From: Flammeovirga pectinis
GTDB lineage: Bacteria; Bacteroidota; Bacteroidia; Cytophagales; Flammeovirgaceae
NCBI RefSeq assembly: GCF_003970675.1
Contig: NZ_CP034562.1
Location: 1,612,001-1,676,000 of the forward strand
Direction of reading: 5' to 3'
Length of the DNA stretch: 64,000 nt
A program made the translations under genes and the position numbers. The first letter of the stretch is position 1; the number at the start of each line of letters is the position of its first letter. Positions 27,103-35,780 of the stretch are shown here, piece by piece. The notes beneath the pieces were generated by a model. That model was not told where the DNA came from and made no database searches. It saw only the letters and a program-made list of their open reading frames with translations.

Positions 27103-28010
27103 GTGATCGAAAAATTATTCCTAACTTATTCATACCAGGTGCTCCAAAATCAGGGACTTCTAGTTTACATGAATATTTGAATCTTCACCCAATGATTCAA
27201 ATGTCCAAAATTAAAGAGCCGCATTTGTATGCTTTAGACGAACATTACAAAACAAGATTTAATTCAGATTCCGAAAGAGGATTTAGCAAGTTATTTGAAT
27301 ATAATGAAGATGTTAAATTTTTTGGTGAATCTAGTACTACATATTGTATAGATAAAAAGGTCTTAAAAAGAATTAAAGATGATATTGCGAATCCTAAATT
27401 TATTTTTATTTTTAGAGACCCTATCGAAAGAGCATTGAGTCATTATAATTGGTTGACGTCTTTAGGTATTGTCATTAATGAGTCTTTTTGGGAAGAATTT
27501 ATAACTTCAGAAAAAGATAATTTTGATGCAAATCAAAGAGAATTTGGGAGTGTTTATAAAACATACTACTGGTCAAGCAAGTACAAAAATATTATTGAAA
27601 ATTTTTTAGAGTATTTTGATGAAAAAAGTATCTTAATATTAACAACTGAAGAACTAAAAAATAATAAAATAGCCACATTAAATAAATGTTTTAAATTTTT
27701 AGGAGTTTCTAATTTGTATAATATTCCTGATTTTGAGACAAATAAAACAAAACCAATTAGAATTAGGAAGGAACCTTCCTTTTATAAAATAGTTAAAAAA
27801 TTTTTTAGCAATAATTTTAAAGATAAACTTAAAAAGAGATTAAATCTTAATAGTGTTATTGAAGAAAAGTTATCAATTGAAAAACCGAAGTATATAATAT
27901 CAGATGCTGAAAAAGAGCGTCTGATTCAAATTTTCAATGAAGATATGAATTATTTAAAAGATAATTTTAATGTAAAAACTTCAGATTGGAAAAACTTTAA
28001 AATGAATTAA
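27090..28010 (+). CDS. Sulfotransferase family protein
   Basis: This 306-residue enzyme transfers sulfate from PAPS to an acceptor, here probably a glycan. The 5'-phosphosulfate loop GAPKSGTSSLHEYL (about residues 17-30) and the 3'-phosphate site FIFRDPIERALSHYNW (about 108-123) are both intact. The ATG at 27090 is preferred over the in-frame TTG at 27087. It is cytosolic with no signal peptide. It is the first gene of the long forward operon, only 32 bp from the start of the divergent giant gene. The sugar acceptor cannot be predicted, but the neighbours point to the surface polysaccharide. Confidence 0.88.
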   Translation: MLNSSDRKIIPNLFIPGAPKSGTSSLHEYLNLHPMIQMSKIKEPHLYALDEHYKTRFNSDSERGFSKLFEYNEDVKFFGESSTTYCIDKKVLKRIKDDIANPKFIFIFRDPIERALSHYNWLTSLGIVINESFWEEFITSEKDNFDANQREFGSVYKTYYWSSKYKNIIENFLEYFDEKSILILTTEELKNNKIATLNKCFKFLGVSNLYNIPDFETNKTKPIRIRKEPSFYKIVKKFFSNNFKDKLKKRLNLNSVIEEKLSIEKPKYIISDAEKERLIQIFNEDMNYLKDNFNVKTSDWKNFKMN

Positions 28011-28035
28011 GATATTATTTATCCGATTTTTTATT

Positions 28036-28461
28036 ATGAGACAATCAAACTTAGATAGCTGTAAAATAGTATCCTTACCCAAAATTCCAGATAGAAGAGG
28101 AAATCTATCATTTTTTGAAACTGATAATCAAATACCTTTTAAAATAGAAAGAACTTATTGGATATATGATGTTCCAGGAGGTGAAATTCGTGGAGGGCAT
28201 GCCTATAAAAAACAAAATGAATTTATAATAGCATTGTCAGGGAGTCTTGATGTTATTATAGAGGTTGCTCATACTATAAAAAAAATATCTTTAAATAGGT
28301 CATATGAAGGTTTATTTATACCAAGTGGGATTTGGCGCCATATGGAAAACTTTTCAACAAATAGTTTAGCGCTAGTTGTATCTGATACTGAATATGATGC
28401 AGAAGATTATATTAGAGATAAAAATATTTTTTACAATTTTTGTGATGAAAATGCAAAATAA
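28036..28461 (+). CDS. FdtA/WxcM-like cupin, variant active site
   Basis: This 141-residue single cupin domain is of the family of dTDP-4-keto-6-deoxyglucose 3,4-ketoisomerases. The family box is visible: YDVPGGEIRGGHAYKK (about 44-59) and LFIPSGIWRHMENFS (about 94-108), ending in YDAEDYIRD. Where the family, as I remember it, carries His-x-His in the active site, this copy has His55-Ala-Tyr57; the second copy directly downstream has the intact motif. It may therefore be a different isomerase or a non-catalytic partner. Its end overlaps the next gene by 17 bp. Confidence 0.75.
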   Translation: MRQSNLDSCKIVSLPKIPDRRGNLSFFETDNQIPFKIERTYWIYDVPGGEIRGGHAYKKQNEFIIALSGSLDVIIEVAHTIKKISLNRSYEGLFIPSGIWRHMENFSTNSLALVVSDTEYDAEDYIRDKNIFYNFCDENAK

Positions 28462-28870
28462 ATCAGTTTACGATTGTTCTCTCATAGAGCTTCCTAAGAT
28501 AGAAAATAGAGCTGGTAATATTACACCAATAAATAATAATATTGAAGTTCCATTTTCAGTACAGCGAGTTTTTTATCTTTATGACATTCCTGGAGGTGAA
28601 TCAAGAGGTGCTCATTCTCATAAAGAATGTCATCAGTTTTTAGTTGCTGCAAGCGGTGCATTTGAAGTACAATTAGATGATGGAAGAACTAAAAGAAATG
28701 TACTCTTGAATAGAGCAAATTATGGTTTACATATTCCACCTGGAATATGGGCTTCTGAGGTGAATTTTTCTTCTGGATCAATTTGTTTGGTTTTAGCAAG
28801 TCACAAATACGATGAAGATGACTATATAAGAGATTATAAATTATATTTAAATGAAAGAACAAATAAGTAA
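28445..28870 (+). CDS. fdtA: Sugar 3,4-ketoisomerase (FdtA/QdtA family)
   Basis: In this 141-residue cupin the boxes YDIPGGESRGAHSHKE (about 46-61, His57 and His59), GLHIPPGIWASEVNFS and YDEDDYIRDYKLYL match FdtA-type enzymes, which convert dTDP-4-keto-6-deoxyglucose to the 3-keto sugar ready for transamination. The open frame extends upstream to 28376, but the ATG at 28445 gives the family length and a 17-bp overlap with the preceding paralogue; ATG 28451 is also possible. Together with the aminotransferase and the beta-helix acyltransferase downstream it makes an Fdt-like set for an N-acylated 3-amino-3,6-dideoxyhexose. The final sugar (Fuc3N or Qui3N) cannot be told apart here. Confidence 0.85.
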   Translation: MKMQNKSVYDCSLIELPKIENRAGNITPINNNIEVPFSVQRVFYLYDIPGGESRGAHSHKECHQFLVAASGAFEVQLDDGRTKRNVLLNRANYGLHIPPGIWASEVNFSSGSICLVLASHKYDEDDYIRDYKLYLNERTNK

Positions 28871-29081
28871 TATCATTAATGAAATATGTGATGATAAAGG
28901 ATATGCTAAAGTTGATGTTGATCACCATGACTTTGAGCAATTAAAATTAAGAGAGGATATCGGTTTTGATAGCTTTGATTTAGCTACTCTTACTGTATTA
29001 ATAGAAGATGAATTTGATATTGATATATTTGAGGATGGTATTGTTAATACACTTGGTGAAATCGTGCAGAAGTTAAAATGA
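28851..29081 (+). CDS. Acyl carrier protein of the glycan cluster
   Basis: This 76-residue carrier has the phosphopantetheine attachment site at Ser41 in GFDSFDLATL. The overall helical pattern and acidic second helix (LIEDEFDIDIFED) fit a standalone ACP. It differs clearly from housekeeping AcpP wording (no DSLDTVEL), so it is a dedicated carrier. It overlaps the ketoisomerase gene by 20 bp and the adenylating enzyme by 4 bp, so the three are translationally coupled. It probably holds the acyl group destined for the amino sugar. Confidence 0.92.
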   Translation: MKEQISNIINEICDDKGYAKVDVDHHDFEQLKLREDIGFDSFDLATLTVLIEDEFDIDIFEDGIVNTLGEIVQKLK

Positions 29082-30256
29082 ATTTAATAATTTCTAAAGG
29101 TGAAAAATTATCTTTTGATAATTTACTTAACATAATAGAATGTCAAAAAGAATGTCAATCTATTATTGTTTTTAGCAGCAGTGTTGAATTTTACTCTAAA
29201 TTAATAGTTAATTTTATTAATGATATTAATACTATTATTGTAGATAATTCGACAATAATAAATGAACAAAATTTAGAAGTTAGAATATGTGAAAATATTT
29301 TTTATGGTCAAAAAAACATAAAAAATATTAAAGGTTTAGTTAAATCATCAGACTCAAGTATTGGTCTTTTTACTTCTGGAACAACAGGTAAACCTAAGCT
29401 TATTGAACATAAAGTCTCTAAATTTTTTCATGCTGTTAGAAAACAAAATTCTAGAAACGATGTTTGGGCTTTACTTTATAATCCTAGCCATGTAGCAGGA
29501 TTACAAGTTTTTTTTCAAGCCTACTTAAACGATATTCTATTAGTGGACTTATATAAGTCAAGCAAAGTGGAATTTATTAAAGCATCTCAAAATTATAATA
29601 TTACACATATTTCAGCTACACCAACATATTATAAATTACTTGCTCCTTATGATTTTTATTTAAAAAATATTAAACGATGTACTCTTGGAGGTGAAAAAAG
29701 TAATATGAACCTTGTGAATAACCTTAAAAAAGTTTTCCCTAATGCAAAAATAAATAATATTTATGCTTCAACTGAGGCTGGTTCTCTTTTTATTTCTAAA
29801 AATGATACATTTAAAATACTTGAAGAGGTAAAAAGTAAAGTAAAATTTATAAATAATGAAATTGTATTACATCATTCCATAATAGGAAACTTCAATAAAG
29901 AAGAATGGTTTTATACAGGTGATATTGTTGAGTTTACAAATAATAAAGAAACTGAATTTAAAATCGTTTCACGAAATAATGAAATAATAAACATTGGTGG
30001 GATTCGTGTTAATTTATTAGAAGTAGAAGAGAAAATTTTGAATTTTGACTTTGTTAAACAAACAAGGGTCTACAAAAAAGAAAATAGTGTGTTAGGGTAT
30101 ATTTTGTGTTGTGATCTTATTTTAAATCAAATTATTAAAAAAAGTGATATAAAAAAAATATTCAGAACAAAACTACTCGAGCAAGAAATTCCTATTAAAA
30201 TTAATATTGTAGAAGAAATTACTTTAACAAATAGTGGTAAAATTAAAAGAAACTAA
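29078..30256 (+). CDS. AMP-forming acyl ligase (adenylating enzyme) for the adjacent ACP
   Basis: This 392-residue member of the ANL superfamily is shorter than the usual 500-550. The core motifs are present: FTSGTTGKPK (A3, about 100-109), YASTEAGSLF (A5), WFYTGDIV (A7), NIGGIRVNLLEVEEKI (A8) and a final SGKIKRN with the catalytic Lys (A10). The shortening is in the N-terminal subdomain. It should activate a free carboxylic acid as acyl-AMP and load it on the carrier protein encoded directly upstream (4-bp overlap). The acid is unknown. The next gene starts 1 bp after its stop codon. Confidence 0.85.
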   Translation: MNLIISKGEKLSFDNLLNIIECQKECQSIIVFSSSVEFYSKLIVNFINDINTIIVDNSTIINEQNLEVRICENIFYGQKNIKNIKGLVKSSDSSIGLFTSGTTGKPKLIEHKVSKFFHAVRKQNSRNDVWALLYNPSHVAGLQVFFQAYLNDILLVDLYKSSKVEFIKASQNYNITHISATPTYYKLLAPYDFYLKNIKRCTLGGEKSNMNLVNNLKKVFPNAKINNIYASTEAGSLFISKNDTFKILEEVKSKVKFINNEIVLHHSIIGNFNKEEWFYTGDIVEFTNNKETEFKIVSRNNEIINIGGIRVNLLEVEEKILNFDFVKQTRVYKKENSVLGYILCCDLILNQIIKKSDIKKIFRTKLLEQEIPIKINIVEEITLTNSGKIKRN

Positions 30257-30257
30257 T

Positions 30258-30980
30258 ATGAATGTTTTAATTACTGGAGTTTCTAAAGGACTAGGACTTA
30301 ATATTGCAGAAAAATTATTAAGTGATGGATATAGTATTTATGGTATTAGTCGTACTAAATCCAAAGAAGTCGAAAAATTATTATTAGAATATCCCTCTAA
30401 TTTTCACTTTAAATCTTATGACTTAAGCGATGGTAAAAATATAAAGAATGAATTATTTGGACAATGGTTGAGAAAAATACCTTTAAATGCATTTATAAAT
30501 AATGCAGCTATGGCGTACGATGATATTATCACTAACCTAAATATTGATAAACTTGAATTTATGTACAAAGTTAATGTTTTTTCTCCTATGCTTATTACAA
30601 AATTTGTGTTAAGAAATATGCTTCTACATAAGAATATAAGTGGTTCAATAATTCATATTTCATCAATTAGTGCTCATACAGGTTATAAAGGCCTTTCAAT
30701 GTATGCTTCAACAAAGTCAGCACTTGAAGGGTTCTCTAAAAATACAGCTCGTGAATGGGGGGAGTTAGGGGTTAGATCAAATTGTATTGTATCTGGATTT
30801 ATGGATACTGAAATGAGTAGTACTCTGACAGATGACCAGAAAAATAGAATTTATAAAAGAACTTCTTTAAAAAAACCTGTTGATCCAAATTCTATTAGTA
30901 ATATGATAAGCTTTTTAATTAGTGATGAAGCCAAAAGCATTACAGGTCAAAATTTATTTATTGATTCAGGAACAATTTAA
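30258..30980 (+). CDS. Short-chain dehydrogenase/reductase (FabG-like)
   Basis: In this 240-residue enzyme the Rossmann start TGVSKGLG (about 6-13), NNAA, and the catalytic set Ser136 (HISSIS), Tyr149 and Lys153 (YASTK) are intact, and the end SITGQNLFIDSG resembles FabG. I start it at ATG 30258, one base after the ligase stop, because the frame upstream only adds residues overlapping the ligase. Beside an ACP and an acyl ligase it may reduce a 3-oxoacyl-ACP to the 3-hydroxyacyl form. Acting directly on the nucleotide sugar is the alternative. Confidence 0.85.
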   Translation: MNVLITGVSKGLGLNIAEKLLSDGYSIYGISRTKSKEVEKLLLEYPSNFHFKSYDLSDGKNIKNELFGQWLRKIPLNAFINNAAMAYDDIITNLNIDKLEFMYKVNVFSPMLITKFVLRNMLLHKNISGSIIHISSISAHTGYKGLSMYASTKSALEGFSKNTAREWGELGVRSNCIVSGFMDTEMSSTLTDDQKNRIYKRTSLKKPVDPNSISNMISFLISDEAKSITGQNLFIDSGTI

Positions 30981-30982
30981 AA

Positions 30983-31762
30983 ATGAAATTTAATAATAAA
31001 AATGTTACAATTCATAATGATGTTAAAATTGGGAGTAACGTTGAAATTGGAGATAATACAACAATATACCCAAATGTAATTATTGGAGATAATACTATCA
31101 TTGCTAATGATTGTGTAATAGGAGAACCTATCAATGATTATTATCGAAAAAGATTAGAATATGTTAACCCTCCTACTAAAATTGGATCAGATTCTTTAAT
31201 TCGATCACATACCATAATATACTGTAACTCCGAATTTGGAAATCATTTAACAACTGGTCATAGAGTGACAATTAGAGAAAAAACGATAATTGGGAATCAT
31301 TCAAGTGTCGGTTCTTATTGTGATATACAGGGTGATTGCGTTATTGGGAATTATTCTAGACTTCATAGTTATGTAAATGTTGGTCAAAAAGCCAAAATAG
31401 GATCATTTGTTTTTATCTACCCATATGTAACTATAACTAATGATTTAACTCCGCCTTCAAGACCATTGAAGGGGGTGTTTATAGGTGATTATACTCAAAT
31501 AGGTACTAACTCAACACTACTTTCAACTTCTAAAATAAATCAGAGTTGTCTAGTAGCTGCAGGAAGTATTGTTTTTGGAGAATATGAAAATGATAGTTTC
31601 ATTAGTGGAAATCCAGCTAAAAGAGTTGGGAAATTAAGTAAGATGCCATTTTTTAATGATAAAGGTAATAGAAATTATCCATGGCAAAAACATTTTTCTG
31701 AAGGGTTGCCTTGGGCTGAAATAGGTTTTGAAGATTGGAGTAAACTACAAAATGATGATTAA
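30983..31762 (+). CDS. Left-handed beta-helix acyltransferase
   Basis: This 259-residue protein is built of hexapeptide repeats through most of its length ([20 protein letters not shown] style, quoted partly), with an LpxA-like opening ([20 protein letters not shown]) and a C-terminal GNPAKRVGK motif. It likely N-acylates the amino sugar made by the neighbouring aminotransferase. LpxA and LpxD of this fold use acyl-ACP donors, and an ACP is encoded two genes upstream, so an ACP donor is more plausible here than acetyl-CoA. It overlaps the aminotransferase by 11 bp. Confidence 0.85.
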   Translation: MKFNNKNVTIHNDVKIGSNVEIGDNTTIYPNVIIGDNTIIANDCVIGEPINDYYRKRLEYVNPPTKIGSDSLIRSHTIIYCNSEFGNHLTTGHRVTIREKTIIGNHSSVGSYCDIQGDCVIGNYSRLHSYVNVGQKAKIGSFVFIYPYVTITNDLTPPSRPLKGVFIGDYTQIGTNSTLLSTSKINQSCLVAAGSIVFGEYENDSFISGNPAKRVGKLSKMPFFNDKGNRNYPWQKHFSEGLPWAEIGFEDWSKLQNDD

Positions 31763-32852
31763 ATTCTTAGATCTTAAAACAATAAATAAAGAGTATTCTG
31801 AAGAACTAAAACAAGCTGCAAATAAAGTAATTGAAAGCGGTTGGTATCTTTTAGGAGAAGAATTAAATAAGTTTGAAACGAGCTATTCTTCATTTTGTAA
31901 AACAAAATATTGTTTGGGAGTAGCGAACGGTTTGGATGCTTTAAGGTTAATTTTTAAAGCCTATATTGAACTGGGAATATTCAAGGAAGGAGATGAGATT
32001 ATTGTTCCAGCAAATACCTATATCGCTTCTATTTTAGCCATAACAGATAACAATTTAAAACCTGTTTTTGTTGAGCCAAATGTAAATACCTATAACTTAG
32101 ACAGTAGGTTAATTGAAGAAAAAATAACTTCAAAAACGAAAGGGATTTTGACTGTGCATTTATATGGTCAAATTTCAGTTGATGAAAAAATGCTAGCTAT
32201 TTGTAAAAAATATCGACTTAAGTTAATAGAAGATGGGGCGCAATCGCATGGAGCTGAATATAAAGATAAAATATCTGGAGGTATTGGTGATGCTGGAGCT
32301 CATAGTTTTTACCCTGGTAAAAATCTTGGAGCATTAGGAGATGCAGGAGCAGTGACTACAAATGATTCAGCATTAGCAGATTGTATTAATGCTTTAAGGA
32401 ATTATGGTTCACATGTTAAATATGAAAATAAATATAAAGGATATAATTCACGATTAGACGAAATACAAGCCGCATTTTTAAATGTGAAATTGAAATATAT
32501 TCATGATGATATTAAAGCAAGAAGGGAAATAGCAAATTTCTATTTAAAGAATATTGAGAACCATAAAATAGCTACTCCACAATTGTTACAAGGTGAAGGT
32601 CATGTGTGGCATTTATTTGTAATATCAGTTAAGAATAGAGAAGCATTGAAAGAGTATCTATTAGAAAAAGGAATACAAACTTTAATTCATTACCCTATTC
32701 CTCCACAAAAACAACAGTGTTACACAGAGTATCATCATTTAACATTACCTAAAACAGAAGAAATACATAAAACAGTAGTGAGTTTACCACTATACAAAGG
32801 TCTAACAAAAAAAGAACAACTATATATTGTAGAAACTTTAAATGATTTTTAG
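31752..32852 (+). CDS. fdtB: DegT/DnrJ/EryC1 sugar aminotransferase (FdtB-like)
   Basis: This 366-residue PLP enzyme converts a keto-sugar nucleotide to the amino sugar with glutamate. Family motifs: [40 protein letters not shown] (Asp161 contacts the PLP ring), [15 protein letters not shown] with the Schiff-base Lys190, and [11 protein letters not shown]...[13 protein letters not shown]. The start at ATG 31752 gives the usual FdtB opening MIKFLDLK; the frame upstream lies inside the acyltransferase gene. With FdtA it would make a 3-amino-3,6-dideoxyhexose. Confidence 0.92.
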   Translation: MMIKFLDLKTINKEYSEELKQAANKVIESGWYLLGEELNKFETSYSSFCKTKYCLGVANGLDALRLIFKAYIELGIFKEGDEIIVPANTYIASILAITDNNLKPVFVEPNVNTYNLDSRLIEEKITSKTKGILTVHLYGQISVDEKMLAICKKYRLKLIEDGAQSHGAEYKDKISGGIGDAGAHSFYPGKNLGALGDAGAVTTNDSALADCINALRNYGSHVKYENKYKGYNSRLDEIQAAFLNVKLKYIHDDIKARREIANFYLKNIENHKIATPQLLQGEGHVWHLFVISVKNREALKEYLLEKGIQTLIHYPIPPQKQQCYTEYHHLTLPKTEEIHKTVVSLPLYKGLTKKEQLYIVETLNDF

Positions 32853-32893
32853 AAAGATATATATAATTTGGCTATTATTTTTAAAACGAACAA

Positions 32894-33823
32894 ATGACAA
32901 CCACCCCTTTAGTATCTATTATAGCATTATGTTATAATCAAGAGAAATTCATTGAAGAGACTTTAAATAGTATAAAAGATCAAACTTACCAGAATATACA
33001 ATTAATTATTGCTGATGATTGCTCATCTGACACTTCCGTAGAGGTAATTAAGAAGTGGATATCAACTAATAATTATGATTGTGAGTTTATTATACACCAA
33101 GAAAATAGGGGGATTTGCAAGACTCTCAATGAAGCATTATTAAAAGTTAAAGGAGAGTTTTATCATGCAATAGCATGTGATGATATAATGCTTAAAGATA
33201 AAATTAAGGTGCAAACAGAGATTTTATCTAAAAGTGATAATAATGTTGCAATGGTCTATTCAGATGCTTATTTAATAGATGATAATGGTAATCAATATGA
33301 TTCGCGATTTATTCAAAGGCATCGACCAAGGTTACTGAATTTTCCATCAGGAAATATTTTTGTAGACTTAGCGGAGTCGAATTTTATACCTGCTATGGGA
33401 AATCTAATAAAAACAAAATGTGTTAGAAAAATTGGTGGATACGATGAAAGGTTAACTTATGAAGATTATGATATGTGGCTTCGTATTTCGAAAAAATATG
33501 AAATTGTATATTCTGATTATGTATCTGTAAAATATAGATTACATTCAAATAATATGCATAGATCTAAACTATTTAATATAAATAGGACTCTAAATAATAT
33601 TAGAATATATAAAAAACATCTTAATAATGAGGTAATATACTCTAAGTTTATGGATTGTTTAGAAAGTGTTTATTTACGTAATGATTTTGATAATGCAATT
33701 ACTTTTATCCCTTTACTAAAAAAGAATGATAAAGTATTAAAAGTATTTATTAAGTATAAGTTGCCTTCTTTTATTTATAGATTAATAAATTTCATTAAAA
33801 ATAGGCTTAATGTTATCAAATAA
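32894..33823 (+). CDS. Glycosyltransferase family 2
   Basis: This 309-residue protein has a GT-A fold at the N-terminus: VSIIALCYNQEKFIEETLNS, IADDCSSDTSVEV (nucleotide-sugar site) and ACDDIM as the metal-binding DxD-like motif (about 98-103), then YEDYDMWLRI (about 195), typical of GT2 enzymes acting on surface glycans. It has no membrane helix. Donor and acceptor are unknown. Its 3' end overlaps the acyltransferase gene by 14 bp. Confidence 0.9.
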   Translation: MTTTPLVSIIALCYNQEKFIEETLNSIKDQTYQNIQLIIADDCSSDTSVEVIKKWISTNNYDCEFIIHQENRGICKTLNEALLKVKGEFYHAIACDDIMLKDKIKVQTEILSKSDNNVAMVYSDAYLIDDNGNQYDSRFIQRHRPRLLNFPSGNIFVDLAESNFIPAMGNLIKTKCVRKIGGYDERLTYEDYDMWLRISKKYEIVYSDYVSVKYRLHSNNMHRSKLFNINRTLNNIRIYKKHLNNEVIYSKFMDCLESVYLRNDFDNAITFIPLLKKNDKVLKVFIKYKLPSFIYRLINFIKNRLNVIK

Positions 33824-34832
33824 TAGTTTAAATCCAATTCGTCATTTGCTTGCTGCATTTGTAATCATTACTCACTCATATCCTTTATTAGGTTTGCCAG
33901 AGGAAGATATTTTATTTCAACTAACAAATGGACAGTTATCTTTTTCTACATTTGCTGTTAATGCTTTTTTCGCTATATCGGGATACTTAATTTTTAAATC
34001 ATTAGATAGATCCGATTCTATTATTGATTATATGAAGAAAAGGTGTCTTCGGATATTCCCTGCATTATGGGTAATGTTATTAGTAACTGTCTTAATAACA
34101 ACTCCTTTTTTTTATGAATCTTCAATTGAAGAGTATTACCAAGATAAAAGTATGTGGAGTTATTTTATATATAATACTGTTTTATATACTCATTACCGTA
34201 TTGATGGAGTATTTACTCATAATCCAATGGTATCTTTGAATGGTAGCTTATGGACAATTCCGTATGAATTTTTATGGTATATTCTAATAATACCAACTTC
34301 TATAGTACTTAAAAAGTACTTGAAATATATCTTATTAGGAGTATTTGTACTATTTTTTCTATTAACAAATCATTATCAGCTAGACAATACAATTGTACAT
34401 GTTTCTTTATATCAATTATGTAGATTAGGAACCTATTTTTGTGGAGATATGTTAATCTATCAATTTGGAATAGAGAAATATAGTATAAAATATAGATATA
34501 TAACTTTTTTAGGAATGGTATTATTGAATGTATTTTCAATTTATGAGTACTGTCAATATATAATTGTTCCTTTTTTTATTTTAGGCTTTGGTTTATCTAA
34601 GGATTTTAGTGCTTTAAATTTCAAAGGAGATTATTCTTATGGAATATATTTATATGGTTTTTTTGTGCAACAAATGTTTGTTGCACTATTTCCATCAATC
34701 ACAGTTTTCAATTTAGCATTATTGAGTATCGTAGTGTCATTTGTCTTTGCTTATTTTTCATGGCATATTTTTGAGGAGAAAGTATTGAGACTTAAGAATA
34801 AAAAAATACAAATATGGAACTTTCAATTATAA
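33810..34832 (+). CDS. Acyltransferase 3 (OafA-like) membrane protein
   Basis: In this 340-residue protein about ten transmembrane helices are readable. The N-terminus carries NPIRHLLAAFVIITHSYPL with the conserved His of the family (HS), followed by FFAISGYLIFKSL, MKKRCLRIFPALWV and SLNGSLWTIPYEFLWY, all acyltransferase-3 signatures. It adds acetyl or similar groups to glycans at the membrane. It overlaps both neighbours (14 and 19 bp), confirming its place in the operon. Confidence 0.92.
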   Translation: MLSNNSLNPIRHLLAAFVIITHSYPLLGLPEEDILFQLTNGQLSFSTFAVNAFFAISGYLIFKSLDRSDSIIDYMKKRCLRIFPALWVMLLVTVLITTPFFYESSIEEYYQDKSMWSYFIYNTVLYTHYRIDGVFTHNPMVSLNGSLWTIPYEFLWYILIIPTSIVLKKYLKYILLGVFVLFFLLTNHYQLDNTIVHVSLYQLCRLGTYFCGDMLIYQFGIEKYSIKYRYITFLGMVLLNVFSIYEYCQYIIVPFFILGFGLSKDFSALNFKGDYSYGIYLYGFFVQQMFVALFPSITVFNLALLSIVVSFVFAYFSWHIFEEKVLRLKNKKIQIWNFQL

Positions 34833-35779
34833 TTATTAATTACAATACATTTGAGCTAACATGCCAATGTATTGATTCTATATATAAAGAAACAAAAGGT
34901 GTTACCTTTGAAATTATATTAGTTGATAATGCTTCTAAAGAATGTGATCCTAAATTATTTTCAGATAAATACCCTGATATAAAGTTAATTGAAAATAAAG
35001 TAAATCAAGGGTTTGGAAGAGCTAATAACAAAGGCATGGAATTAGCTAAAGGAAATTTTTTTCTGTTATTAAATTCAGATACTATTATTATAAATAATGT
35101 AGTAAATAAAGGAGTACACTATTTAAATCAGGATAAGAAAAATGGAGTTTATTCATGTCATCAAATAAATGATATTTCTTCAATTAAAGAACCTGAATAT
35201 TCATTCTTTTTTAAGGACTTTTCTTTATTTTACTTATTGAAGAATATACCATTTATTCAAATAATTTATTCAAAATATTTGAATAAATCGTCTAAACAAT
35301 TTTCAAAGGGTATAAATAAAGTGAATAATGTGTCTGGTGCTTTTATGCTTTTAAAACATGAGGTATTTGAAAAAACGAAAGGTTTTGATCCGGATTTTTT
35401 TCTTTACAGTGAAGAGACTGAGTGGTGCACACTTAGAATTAATAAAAAATGGAATATATTATTTTCTACAGAAGAAAAATTTATTCATTTAGAAGGTAAA
35501 AGTGGAGTTAAAGATTTTACTCTAAATCAAGATTTTCTTTCAACAGCTTTTACTTGGTATAAAAAGGGATATTTCGAATATTTTTCATTTTTATTTATTC
35601 ATATATTTCTATATTATCCATCATGGTTAATTTTATTTTTTGTCGTCAAAAGTGAAAATAAAAAAAGAACATTAAGGTTGATTAAAATATTTAATAATTG
35701 TTTTAAACAATTAATATTTGATATTCCAAAATATAAAAATAATTATGGTGCTAGAAAGAATTTTTTAAGATATAAATAG
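34814..35779 (+). CDS. Glycosyltransferase family 2, rhamnosyltransferase-like
   Basis: This 321-residue protein shows the GT2 motifs LSIIIINYNTFELTCQCIDS, ILVDNASKE (donor site), NQGFGRANNKGM and FFLLLNSDT (DxD equivalent, about 75-83), then VSGAFMLLKHEVFEKTKGFDPDFFLYSEETEWC (quoted for position about 172-205), the pattern of WbbL-type rhamnosyltransferases. A hydrophobic stretch near residues 255-280 may anchor it to the membrane. The donor is inferred only from resemblance. Confidence 0.88.
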   Translation: MELSIIIINYNTFELTCQCIDSIYKETKGVTFEIILVDNASKECDPKLFSDKYPDIKLIENKVNQGFGRANNKGMELAKGNFFLLLNSDTIIINNVVNKGVHYLNQDKKNGVYSCHQINDISSIKEPEYSFFFKDFSLFYLLKNIPFIQIIYSKYLNKSSKQFSKGINKVNNVSGAFMLLKHEVFEKTKGFDPDFFLYSEETEWCTLRINKKWNILFSTEEKFIHLEGKSGVKDFTLNQDFLSTAFTWYKKGYFEYFSFLFIHIFLYYPSWLILFFVVKSENKKRTLRLIKIFNNCFKQLIFDIPKYKNNYGARKNFLRYK

Positions 35780-35780
35780 T

